Shown here one piece after another: positions 1-7,329 of a stretch of 32,099 nucleotides of DNA. The DNA is taken from contig SCRF01000062.1 in assembly GCA_004322005.1 (NCBI GenBank), positions 1-32,099 of the forward strand. The letters are read 5' to 3'. Under the pieces are notes generated by a model. That model was not told the DNA's origin, made no database searches, and was given only the letters and a program-made list of their open reading frames with translations. This DNA comes from Rhodanobacter sp. (GTDB lineage Bacteria; Pseudomonadota; Gammaproteobacteria; Xanthomonadales; Rhodanobacteraceae). The number at the start of each line of letters is the position of its first letter. The first letter of the stretch is position 1. The position numbers and the translations under genes are program-made.

Positions 1-225
1 GCCGACCGGCGCGGGTGGAGTCCCGTTGCTGCTTTGGATAAGCTACGGGCCTGCCCATGCGTTGTCCGCGGCAGCGGACGTCGCGCGTATCCGTGAAGGG
101 TCGATGATCCCGATGCGATTGCCAGCCGAGTTGCCGTCCCGTTGCGTGCGCGGCCGTGATGCAAGCTGCGGTGCAGTTTGCGGAGCGGTCGCGTGAGCGT
201 GGACAGGGAAGCGGGCCATGCGCCG

Positions 226-1161
226 ATGGCGCCTGCGGACCCGGTGATCGTGGTGCGCGGACTGGACAAGACCTACGCCTCGGGCTTCCATGCGCTGAAG
301 AACATCGACCTGACGGTTCGCCGCGGCGAGATCTTCGCGCTGCTCGGGCCCAACGGCGCCGGCAAGACCACGCTGATCAGCATCATCTGCGGCATCGTCA
401 ATCCCGGCAGCGGCTCGATCGAGGTCGACGGCCACGATGTGGTGCGCGACTTCCGCACCACGCGCTCGATCATCGGCCTGGTGCCGCAGGAGCTGACCAC
501 CGACGCCTTCGAAACGGTGTGGAACACGGTCAGCTTCAGCCGCGGGCTGTTCGGCAAGCCGGCGAACCCCGCGCACATCGAGCAGGTGCTGAAGGACCTG
601 TCGCTGTGGGACAAGCGCAACAACCGGATCCTGACCCTGTCCGGCGGCATGAAGCGGCGCGTGATGATCGCCAAGGCGCTTTCGCACGAGCCGCGCGTGC
701 TTTTTCTGGACGAGCCCACGGCCGGCGTGGACGTGGAGCTGCGCCGCGACATGTGGGCGATGGTCCGCCGGCTGCGCGCCGGCGGCGTCACCATCATCCT
801 GACCACGCACTACATCGACGAGGCCGAGGAAATGGCTGACCGCGTGGGCGTGATCAACAAGGGCGAGCTGATCCTGGTGGAGGACAAGGCCGTGCTGATG
901 CACAAGCTCGGCAAGAAGCAGCTGACCCTGCAGCTGCAGCAACCGCTGGACGCGCTGCCCGATACGCTGGCCGCGTATGCGCTGGAGCTGGGCGCGAACG
1001 GGACCGAGCTCACCTACACCTACGACACCCAGGCGCAGCGCACCGGCATCACCTCGCTGCTGCGCGACCTGGGCCAGGCCGGCATCGGCTTCAAGGACCT
1101 CAGCACGCAGCAGAATTCGCTGGAGCAGATTTTCGTCGACCTGGTGAGGAAGGGCGCATGA
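226..1161 (+). CDS. yadG: ABC transporter ATP-binding protein, YadG type
   Basis: ATPase subunit of a two-component ABC-2 type exporter in the cytoplasm, energising the membrane partner that follows. Visible motifs in order: Walker A GPNGAGKT, signature LSGGMKRR, Walker [13 protein letters not shown] and the switch histidine in [10 protein letters not shown]. The stretch around FETVWNTV and LSLWDKRN resembles E. coli YadG closely, and 311 aa fits that family (about 308). The ATG at 226 gives the family-like N-terminus [12 protein letters not shown]. An in-frame GTG at 193 has a better Shine-Dalgarno (GGAG at 182-185) and could be the true start, adding 11 residues. The gene overlaps the permease gene by ATGA, so the two are translationally coupled. 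The transported substrate is unknown for this family. The function class is certain; the start is not. Confidence 0.93.
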   Translation: MAPADPVIVVRGLDKTYASGFHALKNIDLTVRRGEIFALLGPNGAGKTTLISIICGIVNPGSGSIEVDGHDVVRDFRTTRSIIGLVPQELTTDAFETVWNTVSFSRGLFGKPANPAHIEQVLKDLSLWDKRNNRILTLSGGMKRRVMIAKALSHEPRVLFLDEPTAGVDVELRRDMWAMVRRLRAGGVTIILTTHYIDEAEEMADRVGVINKGELILVEDKAVLMHKLGKKQLTLQLQQPLDALPDTLAAYALELGANGTELTYTYDTQAQRTGITSLLRDLGQAGIGFKDLSTQQNSLEQIFVDLVRKGA

Positions 1162-1919
1162 ATCTTTACGCGGTCCGCGCGATCTACCGTTTCGAGATGG
1201 CGCGCACCTGGCGCACGCTGATGCAGAGCGTGGCCTCGCCGGTGCTGTCGACCTCGCTGTACTTCGTGGTGTTCGGATCGGCGATCGGCTCGCGCATCAC
1301 CAGCGTGGAAGGCATCAGCTACGGCGCCTTCATCATCCCCGGCCTGATCATGCTGTCGCTGCTGACGCAGAGCATCTCCAACGCCTCGTTCGGCATCTAC
1401 TTTCCGAAGTTCGTGGGCACCATCTACGAGCTGCATTCGGCGCCGCTGTCGTATATCGAGATCGTGATGGGCTATGTCGGCGCGGCGGCGTCCAAGTCGG
1501 TGCTGGTCGGGCTGATCATCCTGGCCACCGCGCGGCTGTTCGTCGACTATCACATCGCCCATCCGTTGTGGATGCTGGCGTTCCTGCTGCTGACCGCGGT
1601 CACCTTCAGCCTGTTCGGCTTCATCATCGGGATATGGGCGGACAACTTCGAGAAGCTGCAGGTGATCCCGCTGCTGGTGATCACGCCGCTGACCTTTCTC
1701 GGCGGCAGCTTCTACTCGATCCACATGCTGCCGCCATTCTGGCAGAAGGTCACGCTGTTCAATCCGGTGGTGTACCTGATCAGCGGTTTCCGCTGGAGCT
1801 TCTACGGGTTGGCGGACGTGAGCGTGGGCATCAGTCTTGCCGCGACCCTCGGGTTCCTGGCGGCCTGCCTGGCAGTGGTGTGGTGGATCTTCCGCACCGG
1901 CTGGCGGCTGAAGGCGTGA
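1158..1919 (+). CDS. yadH: ABC-2 type transporter permease, YadH type
   Basis: Integral inner-membrane subunit of the exporter formed with the preceding ATPase. The 253-aa protein has about six hydrophobic segments and conserved family stretches: GSRI near residue 46, [11 protein letters not shown] near 60, the loop [17 protein letters not shown] segment near 175 and LPPFWQ plus [11 protein letters not shown] near 190-215. These match E. coli YadH in order and spacing. The start ATG overlaps the stop of the ATPase gene (ATGA), so the pair is an operon. No substrate can be inferred. The C-terminus WRLKA is typical. Directly downstream is an open coding-like tail (to 2026) in another frame, which is treated separately. 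Confidence 0.93.
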   Translation: MNLYAVRAIYRFEMARTWRTLMQSVASPVLSTSLYFVVFGSAIGSRITSVEGISYGAFIIPGLIMLSLLTQSISNASFGIYFPKFVGTIYELHSAPLSYIEIVMGYVGAAASKSVLVGLIILATARLFVDYHIAHPLWMLAFLLLTAVTFSLFGFIIGIWADNFEKLQVIPLLVITPLTFLGGSFYSIHMLPPFWQKVTLFNPVVYLISGFRWSFYGLADVSVGISLAATLGFLAACLAVVWWIFRTGWRLKA

Positions 1920-2026
1920 GGCGGCCGCAGCAGGCGTTGCGGGAGATGCAGGCCGACGGGGTCGCTGCCGAAGAGATCGCGCCATACCGCAAGAGCCTGC
2001 TCGGCAGCGTGGTGGCCGAAAAGTGA
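1916..2026 (+). pseudogene. Possible orphan coding tail downstream of yadH
   Basis: After the yadH stop, one plus-strand frame stays open to a TGA at 2024-2026. It reads like the C-terminus of a protein: [20 protein letters not shown], then [12 protein letters not shown], with the strong G/C third positions of the surrounding genes. The first in-frame ATG (1946) would give only 26 residues and has no convincing ribosome binding site. It could be the stump of a deleted gene, a tiny real gene started at GTG 1916 overlapping yadH, or chance. I do not recognise a family. Confidence 0.25.
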
Positions 2027-2048
2027 CCGTCGTGCAAATCATCACGCA

Positions 2049-2711
2049 TCAGTCGCGATCGGGTGCGCCGAGCGGGAAGTAACGGCGATACGGCCGCGCC
2101 TCGTCGACCGCGCGCGCGAAGGACGGGCGCGCCAGCAACCGCTGCCGGTAGGCGATGACGTTCGCGAACGACGGGTCGATGCGGTGCGTCCAGTCGGCGT
2201 AGAACAGGAACGGCGCGGCGCCGCAATCGGCCAGGCTGAAACCGTCGCCGGCCGCCCATTCGCGGCCGGCCATGCGCCGGTCGAGCCAGGCGTAGGCAGT
2301 GTCGAGCATCGCCCTCGCCTCGGTCACGCCGTGCGCATCGCGCATCGCTTCCGGGCGCAGGCGGTCGGCCACCACCTTCTGCTGCGGCGTGGAAACGTAG
2401 TTGTCGAAGAAGCGATCCAGCATCCGCACTTCCAGCGCGGCCTTCGGGTCCGCGGGGATCAGCCGCACCGGGCCGGGGTGGTACAGGTCCAGGTACTCGA
2501 TGACGCAGCTGGCCTCGAGCACCGTGCGACCGCCTTCGACCAGTACCGGGAAGCGCTGCATCGGCCACAGCGCGGCCAGCTCGGCCTTGGCGCCGGCATC
2601 TTCGAGCGTCCGGTAATCGAACGGCGTGTCGTTCTCGTACAGCGCAACCAGAACCTTCTGGCAGTACGAAGAAAAGGGGTGGGCATAGAGCTTGGGAGGC
2701 GTCGTCGGCAT
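2049..2711 (-). CDS. Glutathione S-transferase family protein
   Basis: Soluble GST-fold protein of 220 aa, the normal family length. The N-terminal thioredoxin-like domain (about residues 1-85) starts KLYAHPFSSYCQKVLVALYE, with Ser/Cys at the usual catalytic position. It contains the cis-proline region QRFPVLVEGG and the glutathione-binding LEASCVIEYLD (the E-S/A motif). The C-terminal helical domain includes the N-capping motif region FSLADCGAAPFLFYADW. The start at 2711 (MPTTPPKLYAHPF) puts the first beta strand close to the N-terminus; ATG 2741 would add ten residues and has no better ribosome site. Substrate unknown. The gene stands alone, convergent with the ABC pair and divergent from the AT-rich region to its right. 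Confidence 0.9.
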   Translation of the reverse strand: MPTTPPKLYAHPFSSYCQKVLVALYENDTPFDYRTLEDAGAKAELAALWPMQRFPVLVEGGRTVLEASCVIEYLDLYHPGPVRLIPADPKAALEVRMLDRFFDNYVSTPQQKVVADRLRPEAMRDAHGVTEARAMLDTAYAWLDRRMAGREWAAGDGFSLADCGAAPFLFYADWTHRIDPSFANVIAYRQRLLARPSFARAVDEARPYRRYFPLGAPDRD

Positions 2712-3013
2712 CGGCAGGTTCTCGCTGGTGAGGTCTTTCATCCACGACGAACGGGGCGGCACGGAATCGACATCGGCGCATCGGGAGGCAGGCGCCGGAA
2801 GGTGGGCAGGCAGCTTTCCCGCCGTTGGCAGCCGCGGTGAGGCTGTGTCGTTGCCCGATTTACCGGTATTGCGTCGAGGTTAAAATCATGTCAATGCATA
2901 ATGAAAAAATAATGGCATTGCATATTGCATAAAATACGGCGCATAAATCATTTAACATTATTCATGTTACGAACGATATGCTAAACAAGATGATTTGTTG
3001 ATACGTTCATCCC

Positions 3014-3043
3014 TTGGAAATCTACCTTAATCGTTGATAAAAT
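3014..3043 (+). promoter_or_regulatory. Sigma-70-like promoter for the small protein gene
   Basis: TTGGAA (3014-3019), an 18-bp spacer and TAAAAT (3038-3043) match the -35 and -10 consensus well, in an AT-rich setting. Transcription would begin near 3050 and give a leader of about 110 nt before the ATG at 3160. Confidence 0.5.
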
Positions 3044-3075
3044 GCGCAGCGGTCACGGCCGGATTCCACATCTCT

Positions 3076-3102
3076 TGCGCCTCCCGCGCCTCTCGCGCCT
3101 CC
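3076..3102 (+). repeat. Three 9-bp tandem repeats in a 5' leader
   Basis: Units TGCGCCTCC, CGCGCCTCT and CGCGCCTCC run head to tail, followed by a decayed CGAGC. They sit between the predicted promoter and the ribosome binding site of the gene at 3160, so copy-number changes would alter its untranslated leader. Confidence 0.6.
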
Positions 3103-3159
3103 CGAGCTTGAGCTTTGCCGGCCGTCAGGCCGAAACCGTTCAATTGGAGGAAAATGTTC

Positions 3160-3432
3160 ATGGCACAGCAAGCACAAAATACCCATGTAAAAGTCGGCAA
3201 GTTCACCGAAGTGTCCTGGGAGTCCATTCAGGAGCCCGGGTGCTACGTGGATGCCCTGGCTGGCGATCTGTACCGGATTCCGCAGGAAGCCTTGTTGTCC
3301 GGCTCATCGCCGATCATTCACAAGGTGAGCACCAATCAGGGTCGCTTTGTTCAGTTGAGCAATGATCCGACATTGACGACCTTCCAGGCGAGGATGCTGG
3401 CCGCGGATCTCGACATCAAGCCGAACTTCTGA
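3160..3432 (+). CDS. Small hypothetical protein (90 aa)
   Basis: I do not recognise a family. It is a soluble, single-domain-sized protein with no signal peptide or membrane segment. Notable stretches are GKFTEVSWESIQEPGCYVDA, DLYRIPQEALLSGSSPIIHK and TTFQARMLAADLDIKPNF. The ATG at 3160 is preferred because GGAGG at 3146-3150 lies 9 nt upstream; another in-frame ATG at 3154 would be only 3 nt from it. It has its own promoter in an AT-rich island and its own terminator at 3526-3565, so it is a monocistronic unit. Base composition is lower in GC than its neighbours. The clean expression signals make a real gene very likely although the role is unknown. Confidence 0.8.
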   Translation: MAQQAQNTHVKVGKFTEVSWESIQEPGCYVDALAGDLYRIPQEALLSGSSPIIHKVSTNQGRFVQLSNDPTLTTFQARMLAADLDIKPNF

Positions 3433-3525
3433 TTTCGCCAGCCGCGCTGCATGAGGATCTTCGATCGGCTGTCCCGCTTCCCATCGAGGCTCCCATCGAG
3501 GATGTGGCACAACATCAAACAGGTT

Positions 3526-3565
3526 GAAAAAGAGGGTGGAGTCCTGTCGGCTCGCCCTCTTTTTC
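3526..3565 (+). terminator. Rho-independent terminator after the 90-aa gene
   Basis: Left arm GAAAAAGAGGG (3526-3536) pairs with CCCTCTTTTTC (3555-3565), extended by a T-G and a G-C pair, around a loop of roughly 14 nt. The A-tract on one side and T-tract on the other make it potentially bidirectional. The plus-strand user is the gene ending at 3432. Confidence 0.85.
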
Positions 3566-3781
3566 GTATCGCCTGCCTGTCATGGCCGGGGCCCTGTTTC
3601 ACCGGAAAGGAGGCGAGGCAACCCGTTCGATTGGCCTGCCCTCTGGCATGGGCGCCATGCGACGGCTCCATCGCGCTGGGCTGGCAGGAGTCGCTGGCGC
3701 TGCTGGCCCCGGCTGGCTCCGGCTGGTCGAGGCGGAGATTCCGGACTGAGCCCGGGGACAGGCCCTGGACGGCCTGCGGGG

Positions 3782-3821
3782 TTGACGTGATCCATTGTCT
3801 GACTATAGTCAGACAATGGAT
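3782..3821 (+). promoter_or_regulatory. Promoter and 32-bp palindromic operator of the MarR-GNAT gene
   Basis: TTGACG (3782-3787), 16 bp, TATAGT (3804-3809) form a near-consensus promoter. A perfect palindrome spans 3790-3821; its left half is ATCCATTGTCTGACTA. It covers the -10 element, the expected start of transcription (about 3816) and the ATG itself. This is the expected geometry of a MarR-family autorepressor site. No ribosome binding site can exist between transcription start and ATG, so the mRNA is probably leaderless. Confidence 0.8.
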
Positions 3822-4778
3822 GCAGGGCAGATTCGGCAGGTCCGTCACTTCAATCGCGCGGTCACGCGACGGATCGGCGTACTGACCGACGACTACCTTG
3901 GCCGCGGCCGTTCGCTGGGCGAGGCGCGGGTGCTGTTCGAGATCGGCAGGGATGGCGCGAACGTCCGCGATCTGCGTGTGCGCCTGTTGCTGGATTCGGG
4001 CTATCTCAGCCGGCTGCTGCGCGCACTGGAAAAGCAGGGGCTCGCCACTTTGCGGCGCGCCGACGACGACGGGCGGATGCGGCGGGCGACGCTGACGCGG
4101 AAGGGGCTGCGGGAACTGGATGCACTCGACCGGCGTTCGCAGGATTTCGCCGCCTCGTTGCTGGCTCCGCTTGGCGGGCCGCAGCGTGAGCGCATGATCG
4201 CGGCTATGGGGGAGGTGGAGCGGCTCATGCGGGCATCGATGGTGACGATCGACCCTGTCGATCCCGGCAGCGCCGACGCCCGCGCATGCATCGAGGCCTA
4301 TTTCCGCGAACTGGACGCGCGTTTCGAGACCGGGTTCGATTCCACGCGCAGCACATCGGCCGATCCCGGGGAACTGGTGCCGCCGGCGGGGCTGTTCCTC
4401 ATCGCGCGCCTGGACGGGCAGCCCGTGGGCTGCGGCGCGATGAAGGTCAAGGGACGCCGGCTCGGCGAGATCAAGCGCATGTGGGTGGCACCTTCCACAC
4501 GAGGGCTCGGCATCGCCCAGCGCCTTCTCGCGGCGCTCGAAAAGTACGCCGTCGAGATCGGCCTGGACAAGCTTCAGCTGGATACCAACCGCACGCTCCG
4601 TGAGGCCCGTGCGCTGTATGCACGCAACGGATACGTGGAAGTTCCCCCGTACAACACCAATCCCTACGCCGATCATTGGTTTGAGAAGCGGGGTCTGCGG
4701 CAACGGAAATCCGGCAGGGTCGAAAAGAAACCCAGACGGATTCGCAGCCCGGCCAACCAAAGTCCGACAGGCTGCTAG
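3816..4778 (+). CDS. MarR-family regulator fused to a GNAT N-acetyltransferase
   Basis: A 320-aa two-domain protein. Residues about 1-140 form a MarR winged helix, with the recognition region DLRVRLLLDSGYLSRLLRAL and the wing LRRADDDGRMRRATLT. Residues about 150-290 form a GNAT acetyltransferase: LFLIARLDGQPVGCGAMKV, then EIKRMWVAPSTRGLGIAQRL, which carries the acetyl-CoA pyrophosphate-binding R-G-x-G loop, and the ARALYARNGYVEV strand. Known fusions of this kind act as ligand-responsive regulators and acetylate small molecules; the substrate here is unknown. The ATG at 3816 sits inside a perfect palindrome, implying autoregulation and a leaderless transcript. The last ~28 residues are a basic tail outside both domains. 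It is convergent with the next gene. Confidence 0.9.
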   Translation: MDAGQIRQVRHFNRAVTRRIGVLTDDYLGRGRSLGEARVLFEIGRDGANVRDLRVRLLLDSGYLSRLLRALEKQGLATLRRADDDGRMRRATLTRKGLRELDALDRRSQDFAASLLAPLGGPQRERMIAAMGEVERLMRASMVTIDPVDPGSADARACIEAYFRELDARFETGFDSTRSTSADPGELVPPAGLFLIARLDGQPVGCGAMKVKGRRLGEIKRMWVAPSTRGLGIAQRLLAALEKYAVEIGLDKLQLDTNRTLREARALYARNGYVEVPPYNTNPYADHWFEKRGLRQRKSGRVEKKPRRIRSPANQSPTGC

Positions 4779-4809
4779 CAGCCAGCCGGACGCATCGGCG
4801 CGATCCGGA

Positions 4810-5262
4810 TCATCGGGACGATGTCCCGTTCCCGGCAATCGCCGCGGCTTCCATTTGCGACTCCAGCCATGCCACGGACGTCGTGTCCGCGGGGACTTCT
4901 GGCACGAGCGCCTCTTTGCCCACCCGCGCCGCCTGCCGTGTACGTTCCTCCACGAGCCGGGCGCTGGCGTAATCGAGCATGCGGCGAACCACGAAAGACA
5001 CCATTGTCGTCGAGGCATCGCAGCCAAGGCGCCTGGCCATGGCTGCGATGGCCTGCTTCTGCTGCGGACTGTGCGGCTGTCCGGGAGCGCACGCCGCCAG
5101 GATGGCGGGATCGTCCAGCGGTACTGCCATGCCATCGTTCAGGCCGATGGCCAGGCTCGCCGCCGGCGTGGCCGGCTGGCTGATATCGCCGAGATAGATG
5201 ATGGATCTGACGGCAACCGCGACTTCCATCACTTCAGCGGGCGCTTCGATGATCTTGATCAT
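4810..5262 (-). CDS. Hypothetical protein (150 aa)
   Basis: Not a family I recognise. It is a cytoplasmic-looking protein with no signal peptide, beginning MIKIIEAPAEVMEVAVAVRS. It contains an alanine-rich helical middle, SPQQKQAIAAMARRLGCDAS, and a helix with alternating charges, RLVEERTRQAARVGKEAL. Codon use matches the chromosome. The start codon lacks a strong Shine-Dalgarno sequence. It is isolated, convergent with the MarR-GNAT gene, and the opposite strand is also open through it, which weakens the call slightly. Confidence 0.6.
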   Translation of the reverse strand: MIKIIEAPAEVMEVAVAVRSIIYLGDISQPATPAASLAIGLNDGMAVPLDDPAILAACAPGQPHSPQQKQAIAAMARRLGCDASTTMVSFVVRRMLDYASARLVEERTRQAARVGKEALVPEVPADTTSVAWLESQMEAAAIAGNGTSSR

Positions 5263-5611
5263 GAGGGTGTACCTGCGAGGCCTTCGATGGTGGGCTGTGC
5301 CGGTGCTGCACGGATAGGGGCAGGGTGCTCGGCATCCTTATCGGCGGGACTGCGGTTAACTGAAACCGTGAGCGGCTATCGCAGGCGCCGGGCGGCGTGC
5401 GTTTCGGAAAGGCTGCAGGAGATCAAGCCGGCGGGCGTCGACTGCACGGACATGGACAGCGCCGAGCTCATGGCGCTTTTCTTCAGCCAGCGCAAGGCCG
5501 GGAGCCCGGGCCGCCGCAGCGCTCCCGTGTCCGGTCCGAACCGCAGACGGCGGCATAACCGGCTTCCAGCGTGGACACATGGGGCGGTCGTCCGCCCCTG
5601 CCGTGGAGAAT

Positions 5612-5636
5612 AAAAAAACCCGACTTGCGCGTCGGG
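5612..5636 (-). terminator. Minus-strand intrinsic terminator without an obvious gene
   Basis: Read on the minus strand: stem CCCGAC, loop GCGCAA, stem GTCGGG, then seven T residues. This is a textbook intrinsic terminator. No convincing protein gene lies to its right on that strand for at least 250 bp, so it may end a small RNA or the transcript of a decayed gene. Confidence 0.75.
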
Positions 5637-5851
5637 CTCGCGGTGGAATCACAGTCGGAGAGGTACCGCTTCCACTGCCGGTGTGTTGCTGTCGGGTACG
5701 AACCGGCGAACCCCGTATTGCCTGGCAATAGTGTAAGCGAGGTTGCCAGCGCGCAGAACGGCAAAAAGTGCGGCATAACGCCCATTTACAGGGTTTCGGG
5801 CCGGCGGCGTGGCGTCATTTCGCCGCAGTTGCCCGCGGCGCGGTCGATGGC

Positions 5852-5896
5852 CTACGGGCAGGTCGCCACCGCGATCAGCAGATGCGAAAGCTTCAT
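5852..5896 (-). pseudogene. Stump of a secreted-protein gene (14 codons)
   Basis: On the minus strand GAGGA is followed 6 nt later by an ATG that opens MKLSHLLIAVATCP and then a TAG. This looks like the first half of a signal peptide with a good ribosome binding site, cut short. The MITE at 5931-6059 sits about 40 bp upstream, in the expected promoter. It could be a decayed gene, a leader peptide or chance. Confidence 0.25.
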
Positions 5897-5930
5897 GGCA
5901 GATCCTCGGTGTGGCGTCACTCGTGCGACG

Positions 5931-6059
5931 CTAGGGAACGTCCGAATAAGCTGTCATCCCGGCGAAAGCCGGGATCCAGTGACTCGGTAACACCTTGAAG
6001 GCACTGGATTCCGGCTTTCGCCGGAATGACGGGCAGAAGCTTATTCAGACATTCCCTAG
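5931..6059. mobile_element. IS5-type MITE with CTAG target duplication
   Basis: Flanking CTAG at 5931-5934 and 6056-6059 is the YTAR-type duplication known for IS5-group elements. Terminal inverted repeats are GGAACGTCCGAATAAGCT at the left and, read inward from the right, GGAATGTCTGAATAAGCT (16/18 identical). They are close to the IS5 end that begins GGAAGGTGCGAATAAGC. The interior has no ORF. It is a palindromic core GTCATCCCGGCGAAAGCCGG, then a spacer, then its inverted partner ending CCGGAATGAC. A transposase supplied in trans would be needed. Confidence 0.85.
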
Positions 6060-6177
6060 CACGGATCGAGTCGATCCGTGGCTTGCCCGCCGACCCGTCT
6101 GGTTCGCCGCTGGTCCCGGCGCCTGCATGAGCCAGGCTTCGCACCCGGACAGCGCCACTGCCAAGGCGGCGTATTCC

Positions 6178-6768
6178 TTACCGCCGGTCTGCTTCCAGCC
6201 GTGCCATCACCGCTTCGGTCACCCGGGCACAACGCAGGCCCATGAATGGGAAAGCCTCGGTCATGGTGGTCGCCAGCGTCCCCTGCAGCGACGTGCGCAG
6301 CAGCCGGCGCGCGCGGTGCAGGCGCGTCTTCACCGTCTCCGGGCGAAGCGCCAGCTGGACGGCGGTTTCCTCCACCGTGCACTGCTCGATCTCACGCATC
6401 ACGTAGACCGTGCGGAACACCTGCGGCAGCTCGTCGATGGCATCTTCGAGCAGACGGCGGATCTGCGCGCGCGCGGCCGAGACGGCCGGGTCCTCGCTGC
6501 CGAACTTCGAAGGAAACTGGATCACGCGGTGGGTATCCTGCAACGAGGCGTCGATCTGCTCCAACCCCACCATGCTGTGGCGCTTGCGCAGCCGGCCACG
6601 CGCCTCGTTCAGCACGATGCTGGTCAGCCAGGTCAGCAATGTCGAGTCGCCGCGAAACGATGCCAGCTTGTGATAGGCGCGCAGGTACGACTCCTGCAGC
6701 ACGTCCTCCGCTTCCGCATCTTCGCCGACCACGCTGCGTGCGATGCGGAACATTCGCCCCCATCCCAT
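6178..6768 (-). pseudogene. ECF-type sigma-70 factor lacking its N-terminus
   Basis: Group 4 sigma factor of the CarQ/RpoE-like type that normally directs RNA polymerase to stress genes. Present are most of region 2 (MFRIARSVVGEDAEAEDVLQ, then SYLRAYHKLASFRG and TWLTSIVLNEARGRLRKR) and all of region 4 (IDELPQVFRTVYVMREIEQC, then VEETAVQLALRPETVKTRLH). A C-terminal extension MTEAFPFMGLRCARVTEAVM is typical of a xanthomonad subgroup. Relatives have about 45 more residues at the front, with the first helix of region 2. Here the frame opens only at MGWGR, and an in-frame stop lies 5 codons upstream, so no longer protein is possible. The break falls right at the start of the oppositely oriented DUF4142 gene. 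Probably inactive, but the rest of the frame is intact, so a recent event. Confidence 0.75.
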
Positions 6769-6782
6769 GGAGACAAAAGCTC

Positions 6783-7319
6783 ATGAACAAGACCCTCGTT
6801 GCCCTCGCCCTCGCCCTCGGTGTCGGCTTCATCGCCAGTGCGCATGCCCGGCAAACCGCGGCTGCGCCGGCCCTCAACGACGCGCAGATCGCACACATTG
6901 CCTATACCGCCGGCGAGATCGACATCGCTGCCGCGAAGCAGGCACTGAAAAAATCCCGCAACAAGGACGTGCGCGCGTTCGCCGAGGAAATGGCACGCGA
7001 CCATGCGGCGGTCAACGCGCAGGCGCTGGCGCTGGTCAGGAAGCTCGGGGTGACGCCCGAGAACAACCCGACCAGCGAGTCGCTGTCGAAAGGTGCTGCC
7101 GATGAACTCAAGAAACTGGCGGCGCTCAAGGGCAGCGCGTTCGACAAGGCCTACGTCGACAACGAAGTGGCGTATCACCGGACCGTCAACAATGCGTTGA
7201 GCGGCACGCTGATCCCGTCGGCGCAGAATGCGGAACTCAAGTCGCTGTTGGAAACCGGCCTGAAACTGTTCCAGTCACACCAGATGCACGCCGAGCATCT
7301 CGCCCAGAGCCTGAAATAG
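6783..7319 (+). CDS. DUF4142 family periplasmic protein
   Basis: A 178-aa exported protein: signal peptide MNKTLVALALALGVGFIASA with cleavage near HA-RQ, then a four-helix DUF4142 domain (ferritin-like bundle). Characteristic stretches are IAYTAGEIDIAAAKQALKKS, VRAFAEEMARDHAAVN and AYVDNEVAYHRTVNNALSGT, ending with QSHQMHAEHLAQSL. Histidine and acidic residues recur on the helices, but a metal role is unproven. GGAGA at 6769-6773 precedes the ATG. The cupredoxin gene starts 10 bp after its stop, so the two are co-transcribed. In relatives such genes accompany an ECF sigma factor; here the adjacent sigma gene is truncated and inverted. Confidence 0.88.
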   Translation: MNKTLVALALALGVGFIASAHARQTAAAPALNDAQIAHIAYTAGEIDIAAAKQALKKSRNKDVRAFAEEMARDHAAVNAQALALVRKLGVTPENNPTSESLSKGAADELKKLAALKGSAFDKAYVDNEVAYHRTVNNALSGTLIPSAQNAELKSLLETGLKLFQSHQMHAEHLAQSLK

Positions 7320-7329
7320 GGAGCGCTCC

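Larger units (their letters stand above)
2763..3159. other. AT-rich intergenic island upstream of a small protein gene
   Basis: About 400 bp without a supported gene. From 2880 to 3045 base composition drops sharply (A/T runs, repeated ATTGCAT/ATGCATAAT words) in an otherwise very GC-rich window. A short inverted repeat AACAT-N5-ATGTT lies at 2954-2968. The island carries the promoter called at 3014-3043 and then a GC-rich untranslated leader with a 9-bp tandem repeat. Such an island is a typical place for nucleoid-protein or regulator binding, but no specific site is recognisable. Confidence 0.6.
5263..6177. other. Gene-poor stretch with terminator, hairpin and MITE
   Basis: Over 900 bp without a supported full-length gene. 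It holds a strong hairpin GGGGCGG-TCGT-CCGCCCC (5581-5598), a minus-strand terminator (5612-5636), an inverted repeat CTGGCAA/TTGCCAG (5722-5749), a minute secreted-protein-like ORF stump (5852-5896, minus) and an IS5-type MITE (5931-6059). A plus-strand frame open from GTG 5368 to TAA 5613 is weakly coding-like but has no support. Confidence 0.6.

Noticed and set aside
5581-5598. GGGGCGG/CCGCCCC hairpin as a terminator
   Set aside because: Strong stem, but no T-run on either strand, so not an intrinsic terminator.
5368-5613. Plus-strand frame from GTG 5368 (VSGYRRRRAACVSERLQEIK...)
   Set aside because: Partly coding-like, but no ribosome site, an odd Arg/Pro-rich second half and no recognisable family; it continues an open shadow frame from the neighbouring minus-strand gene.
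5931-6059. Palindromic repeats as a CRISPR array
   Set aside because: Only one inverted pair, with terminal repeats and a target duplication; no regularly spaced direct repeats and no cas genes.
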